Part shown: piece by piece, positions 22,887-25,782 of the stretch
Numbering within the stretch: the first letter of the stretch is position 1
Layout of the letters: every line of letters begins with the position of its first letter
DNA from: Bacteroidaceae bacterium
Lineage (GTDB): Bacteria; Bacteroidota; Bacteroidia; Bacteroidales; Bacteroidaceae
Assembly (NCBI GenBank): GCA_017503065.1
Contig: JAFVTT010000029.1
Span: 1 to 25,782, forward strand
DNA length: 25,782 nt
Reading direction: 5' to 3'
Program-made: the position numbers and the translations under genes
Notes under the pieces: generated by a model
Seen by the model: the letters and a program-made list of their open reading frames with translations, nothing else
What the model was told of the DNA's origin: nothing
Database searches by the model: none

Positions 22887-23243
22887 TTATAACCTTCCCA
22901 TGAACTTCTCCTTATTTATAATATAGCGTACATGCTCGCCCTCTCCTATCAGCCCCTGCTCGTCATGAGCCTCCACATGGAAGGTCAACTTGCGCCCTTC
23001 GCGTGAAAGCAGGGTGGCCGTGGCAGAAACCTTCTTGCCGAGGGCCGTGGGTTTGACGTGAGAGACGGAAATGTGGCTGCCTACCGTGGATTCGCCATCG
23101 GCAAGTTCTCCCTGCACGCAAAGCATGGCGGCATTCTCCATCAGCGCCACCATCATTGGGGTGGCAAGAACCGGTAGGTAGCCACTGCCTACGGTGCAGG
23201 CCAGATGCTTCTCTTCTACGGTTATTGTACTTGTATATTTCAT
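22887..23243 (-). CDS. FlK-like hotdog thioesterase
   Basis: A 118-residue hotdog-fold acyl-CoA thioesterase resembling fluoroacetyl-CoA thioesterase FlK. The proposed catalytic triad is T28 (in LATPMM), E36 (in LMENAA) and H62 (in SVSHVKP). The spacings (8 and 26 residues) equal those of T42, E50 and H76 in FlK. Homologues are widespread in bacteria that never meet fluoroacetate, so the natural substrate is probably another small acyl-CoA. It starts 7 bp after the HAD gene stop, on the same strand, suggesting co-transcription. Confidence 0.9.
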   Translation of the reverse strand: MKYTSTITVEEKHLACTVGSGYLPVLATPMMVALMENAAMLCVQGELADGESTVGSHISVSHVKPTALGKKVSATATLLSREGRKLTFHVEAHDEQGLIGEGEHVRYIINKEKFMGRL

Positions 23244-23250
23244 CGCATTA

Positions 23251-23925
23251 TCATTGCTTTTCTTCTTCTAATATCTGCATGACATCCTTGCGGAAGTCAT
23301 ACCTGACCGGTGTCTTGTAAACCTTGTAGCCCAATGCCTGGGCAGCATCCACATTGGCCTGAGCGTCGTCCAAAAACAGGCACTGCGAGGCTTCCGCCCC
23401 CAACTGCTCCAGAACAGACAGGAATATGTCGGCATTGGGTTTGGACATGTGCATCTCCTGAGAAAGGAAGAGGCTGTCGAAATACTCATCGGTACGCCCC
23501 CCGAAGTGCTCCTTGGCGATAAGTTGCCAGTGTGCTTCGTTGGTATTGGAGAGCAGGTGCGTACAGTATCCCTCTACCCTCAGGGCCTTGATGAACTCCA
23601 GTTTATATGCCGGTATGGTCAGAAGGCAGGCGTTCCATGCCTCCAGAACCTGCTCTTCGGTAGTACCAGGCTTGCAGAACCGCTGTATGCCAGCAACAAA
23701 GTCGTCCGTAGACACGTCTCCCGTCTGGTACAGGTCCATGGCACCATTTGCCACCAATCCGTCGCACAATGTGGCCTTTGCCTTGCCACTCCCAGCATCG
23801 GCGGGTTCGGGTCGGCGCAGCAATACCTCAGGGTCAGCGCCCAAGGCACGGAATTCCTCCAGGCAACGTGGCATGTCAAGGTCTATCAGCACACCGCCCA
23901 AGTCGAAAATAACATGCTTAATCAT
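23251..23925 (-). CDS. HAD-superfamily hydrolase, subfamily IA (sugar-phosphatase-like)
   Basis: A 224-residue HAD phosphatase. Motif I is HVIFDLGGVL with nucleophile D8; the +2 position is Gly instead of Asp, as in the YihX-like DLGxV group. Motif II is LLSNTN, the motif III lysine lies in MSKPNADIF, and motif IV is FLDDAQANVDAA. A helical cap lies at about 20-95. Substrate unknown. I chose the ATG at 23925 because it directly precedes motif I and the longer frame to 23991 lies inside the upstream gene. Start and stop overlap by 8 bp with the tRNA deacylase gene, indicating coupling. Confidence 0.93.
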   Translation of the reverse strand: MIKHVIFDLGGVLIDLDMPRCLEEFRALGADPEVLLRRPEPADAGSGKAKATLCDGLVANGAMDLYQTGDVSTDDFVAGIQRFCKPGTTEEQVLEAWNACLLTIPAYKLEFIKALRVEGYCTHLLSNTNEAHWQLIAKEHFGGRTDEYFDSLFLSQEMHMSKPNADIFLSVLEQLGAEASQCLFLDDAQANVDAAQALGYKVYKTPVRYDFRKDVMQILEEEKQ

Positions 23926-24442
23926 AGAGTTCCAGGTATTCGTAAGTATTTCCCACGATAGACAGATAATATTCAAAGTCGGCCTTGGCAATTACCACCG
24001 TGCCACGGCAATCGTTGGGATGGAAACTCAGCGTCTCCGCTTCCTGCAGGGTGGCATCCAGAAACAGATGCACATGGTGCTCCTCATCGTTGATAAGGCC
24101 GAAGGGCGACACACTGCCGGGTTCAAGTCCCAGATAGCGCATCATGCGCTCTGCCGAAGCAAAGGAAAGTTTACCCGGAGCCGCCATGCCACGGCTCTGC
24201 AAGGCCGCCTTCAGACGCTGTTCGAGGCTATGGATATCCAGGTTGTGGTCGCAATGATAGCACACCAGATAGTGCTTGTTGCCCTTATGGTTGCGCAGGA
24301 ATATGTTCTTGCAATGCACACTCCCGTCGTCCTTCCACCACCTTTTGGCCTCCTCTATGGTCTTGCCCTCGGGGTGGTTGTAATTGGTAAACGGTATATC
24401 GTGCTCGCGCAGGAAGTTCAGTACAGTCTCTTCTCGTGTCAT
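23918..24442 (-). CDS. ProX/YbaK-type aminoacyl-tRNA deacylase (prolyl-tRNA editing family)
   Basis: A 174-residue free-standing trans-editing domain (YbaK/ProXp type) that hydrolyses misacylated tRNA, most likely Ala-tRNA-Pro in the PrdX/ProXp-ala branch. Visible are FTNYNHPEGKTIEEA, CKNIFLRNHKGNKHYLV with the conserved lysine before IFLRN, SFASAERMMRYLGLEPGSVSPFGL (the family G-x-S-P signature) and VHLFLDATL. I chose the ATG at 24442, just below a -7 box; the TTG extension to 24580 crosses the promoter. It heads a minus-strand run with the HAD, thioesterase, ABM and TrhA genes. Confidence 0.92.
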   Translation of the reverse strand: MTREETVLNFLREHDIPFTNYNHPEGKTIEEAKRWWKDDGSVHCKNIFLRNHKGNKHYLVCYHCDHNLDIHSLEQRLKAALQSRGMAAPGKLSFASAERMMRYLGLEPGSVSPFGLINDEEHHVHLFLDATLQEAETLSFHPNDCRGTVVIAKADFEYYLSIVGNTYEYLELYD

Positions 24443-24460
24443 ATTTGTCGTTTTATGCCT

Positions 24461-24468
24461 CAAAGATA
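24461..24468 (-). promoter_or_regulatory. -7 box of the tRNA deacylase/HAD operon
   Basis: The minus strand reads TATCTTTG here, 18 bp before the ATG. No clear TTG lies 20 bp upstream. Confidence 0.65.
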
Positions 24469-24726
24469 CTGACTTTTGGCCGTTCCTCCTAACGGCATCA
24501 GCCTTTTTTACGGAAATTTCTTCAAAAAGAAACTGAGGAGCCGTCTTATCATAGGCACCAACAAGCAAGGGAGCAAGCAAGAATCTTGTCTTTTGCGAGT
24601 GTAAGTACCTTGTTTGAATGACATTTATCCTTTGAGGAAGCGATAGGAACTAAAAGGCGCTTGTCTCGGTAATCAAAAGTCTTTATACAAGAAAACAAAC
24701 AGTTGAAACATGCGTATATAAAAATG

Positions 24727-24786
24727 TACTCAATGTTCAGTACAAATAGATTTAATGTTGAGGATAATACTACTGAACGTTAAGTA
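24727..24786. promoter_or_regulatory. Pair of operator-like 16-bp palindromes
   Basis: TACTCAATGTTCAGTA (24727-24742) and TACTGAACGTTAAGTA (24771-24786) are inverted copies of one near-palindromic motif. Their centres lie 44 bp apart, about four helical turns. They sit about 260-320 bp upstream of the tRNA deacylase promoter and 180-240 bp past the glycosylase gene end. The rest of the 520-nt gap (24443-24962) is A/T-rich and shows no gene that I can support. Confidence 0.5.
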
Positions 24787-24962
24787 CAATGCTCCCAAAT
24801 GTTGAATTTATTTAATATTTCCCGTTCTTTCTGCTTATATAACCCATTCTTAAGCACAATACAACGGAATGTTAACTAATATCCGTCCTGTCCCGATATC
24901 CGGTTCTCGCATTATCAATGAAACAGACAAGACAATAAGAGTCTTTTCAATAGCATTGCACC

Positions 24963-25607
24963 CTACTCCACCCCACAGAAACTGAACATCTGGCGGTATG
25001 CTTCGGCTTTTTTGGGCAAGGAAAGGGGATATGCGCGTGAAGAGGAGGGCAAACGGTAGAGTACCATCTGCTGTCCGTCGGCATAGAGGCCCGGAATGGG
25101 CACATACTGGCCCACTGAGGGCATTTCAGGGATGGAGAGGGACTGGCATAGGGTGGCGGTGGCTTTCTCGCCTGTGGTGACGATTACACGGCAATGGGGA
25201 ATACGGGACAGGAGGGCGTGGATGTCGGTTGGTAGGACTACCTCAAGGAACTTGTCCGAGGCATTGTCCTTCAGGCGGCGAACGGCGGTGGAGGTGTCGT
25301 AGAAGCCTATGCCCTTGTCCATCAAGAAGGGGATGATGAGGTCCAGGCGGAAGGTCTTTGCCGCGGTGTCCACGAAATGGTCCTTGTCACCAAAGAATAT
25401 GAGGCCCTCTATGCGCCAATGGTCGTTGATGAAGTTTGGATAGTAGAAGTCCATGCACCATCGCTTTCTCTGCGGAGGGAAACTGCCCAGGAAGAGCACA
25501 CGGCAGTTCTCTGGCAGGAAGGGGTGCAGAGGGTGGTACTCCACCCCATCGGTGGAGAGAGCGATGTGCTCGGGATTGAGGAAGGAGGAGGGAGAAAGGC
25601 TTGGCAT
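24963..25607 (-). CDS. Uracil-DNA glycosylase superfamily protein (Mug/HDG-like)
   Basis: A 214-residue protein with the superfamily's two active-site motifs: motif 1 VLFLGSFPP (37-45) followed by YYPNFINDHW, and motif 2 LPSSSRAY (186-193). The central IVTTGEKA strand is also typical. Such enzymes excise uracil or deaminated bases from DNA. The arrangement recalls the single-strand-selective and hypoxanthine (family 6) branches; the exact base specificity is uncertain. I chose the ATG at 25607: the longer frame uses a TTG at 25655 that lies inside a 17-bp direct repeat. No recognisable TAnnTTTG promoter is seen; a TACTTTTTG lies upstream in each repeat, one base too long. Confidence 0.82.
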   Translation of the reverse strand: MPSLSPSSFLNPEHIALSTDGVEYHPLHPFLPENCRVLFLGSFPPQRKRWCMDFYYPNFINDHWRIEGLIFFGDKDHFVDTAAKTFRLDLIIPFLMDKGIGFYDTSTAVRRLKDNASDKFLEVVLPTDIHALLSRIPHCRVIVTTGEKATATLCQSLSIPEMPSVGQYVPIPGLYADGQQMVLYRLPSSSRAYPLSLPKKAEAYRQMFSFCGVE

Positions 25608-25648
25608 TGGAGGGAGTTTTTTGGAGTAATTCGTAATTGTCGGTAGGG

Positions 25649-25706
25649 TGGACAAAAAGTAGGATGATTTTACTCTAAAAATCTCTTATTGGACAAAAAG
25701 TAGGAT
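25649..25706. repeat. Two 17-bp direct repeats (TGGACAAAAAGTAGGAT)
   Basis: Exact copies lie at 25649-25665 and 25690-25706, start-to-start 41 bp. Multiple short repeats of this TACTTTTTGTCCA type near an end are reminiscent of IS21-family termini, but no transposase is visible before the window ends. The repeats could also be regulatory sites of the glycosylase gene. Confidence 0.6.
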
Positions 25707-25744
25707 AGAATCCCTTGGCAGGGCGCGCCCTGCCAAGGGATTCT
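25707..25744. repeat. 38-bp perfect palindrome
   Basis: Two 19-bp arms meet at a CGCG centre with no loop, directly after the second 17-bp repeat. It could act as a terminator or as a REP-like element; it lacks the GGGAC...GTCCC core of the other palindromes. Confidence 0.75.
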
Positions 25745-25782
25745 GCGTTTAATAATGTCGCATAATGTACTCATCTAACAAC

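Noticed and set aside
24443..24580. TTG-initiated extension of the tRNA deacylase
   Set aside because: It crosses the likely promoter and adds residues with no family match; the ATG at 24442 fits the domain.
25608..25655. TTG-initiated extension of the glycosylase
   Set aside because: The start lies inside a 17-bp direct repeat; the ATG at 25607 is simpler.

Overview
The window looks like chromosomal DNA of a Bacteroidales bacterium, most likely Prevotellaceae-like. Evidence: Bacteroidetes-type promoters (a -7 box TAnnTTTG, several with a -33 TTTG or TTG about 20 bp upstream) sit in front of many genes, start codons lack clear Shine-Dalgarno sequences, and the gene set (succinyl/acetylglutamate kinase next to arginine decarboxylase, CPBP protease, secreted multidomain GH2 enzyme, TPR-TM-HTH regulator) fits that order. 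No rRNA, CRISPR array, phage module or intact transposase gene is visible.

Layout. 1-188: a dispersed repeat and a palindrome, the latter behind the DEAD-box helicase. 189-3535 (minus): CPBP protease, GNAT acetyltransferase and DEAD-box RNA helicase, probably one operon from a divergent promoter pair shared with the plus-strand SpoU/TrmH-type rRNA methyltransferase (3677-4492). 4545-4626 (minus): tRNA-Leu(CAA) with a textbook promoter and a 16-bp stem terminator. 4763-7106 (minus): NfeD-like protein and flotillin-like SPFH protein, separated by 358 nt of repeats. 7280-12944 (plus): topA, aroK, speA, argB, closed by a strong hairpin. 12945-13256: a striking array of five tandem mini-hairpins and three TTGTCAC repeats. 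13257-18600 (plus): a membrane TPR/HTH-type regulator and a very large exported GH2 beta-galactosidase. 18712-21427 (plus): PfkB sugar kinase and Na/phosphate cotransporter. 21428-21921: repeats. 21922-24442 (minus): ProX-type tRNA deacylase, HAD hydrolase, FlK-like thioesterase, ABM-domain monooxygenase and TrhA/hemolysin III membrane protein, tightly packed. 24443-24962: gene-free, with two operator-like palindromes. 24963-25607 (minus): uracil-DNA-glycosylase superfamily protein. 25649-25744: two 17-bp direct repeats and a 38-bp perfect palindrome, possibly a mobile-element edge.

Most of the genes are housekeeping or ordinary accessory genes. The unusual content is in the spacers. They share a vocabulary of repeat modules: a roughly 165-bp palindromic element in two copies, GGGAC...GTCCC palindromes, a 25-bp exact repeat, a 29-bp near-exact repeat and GTGAGCGG tandem runs. 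Several of the same modules lie in frame inside the C-terminal part of the DEAD-box helicase gene, so intergenic repeat DNA appears to be translated as a linker there. The five-hairpin array upstream of the regulator and GH2 genes, with base changes that keep its stems paired, is the other signal most worth following up.
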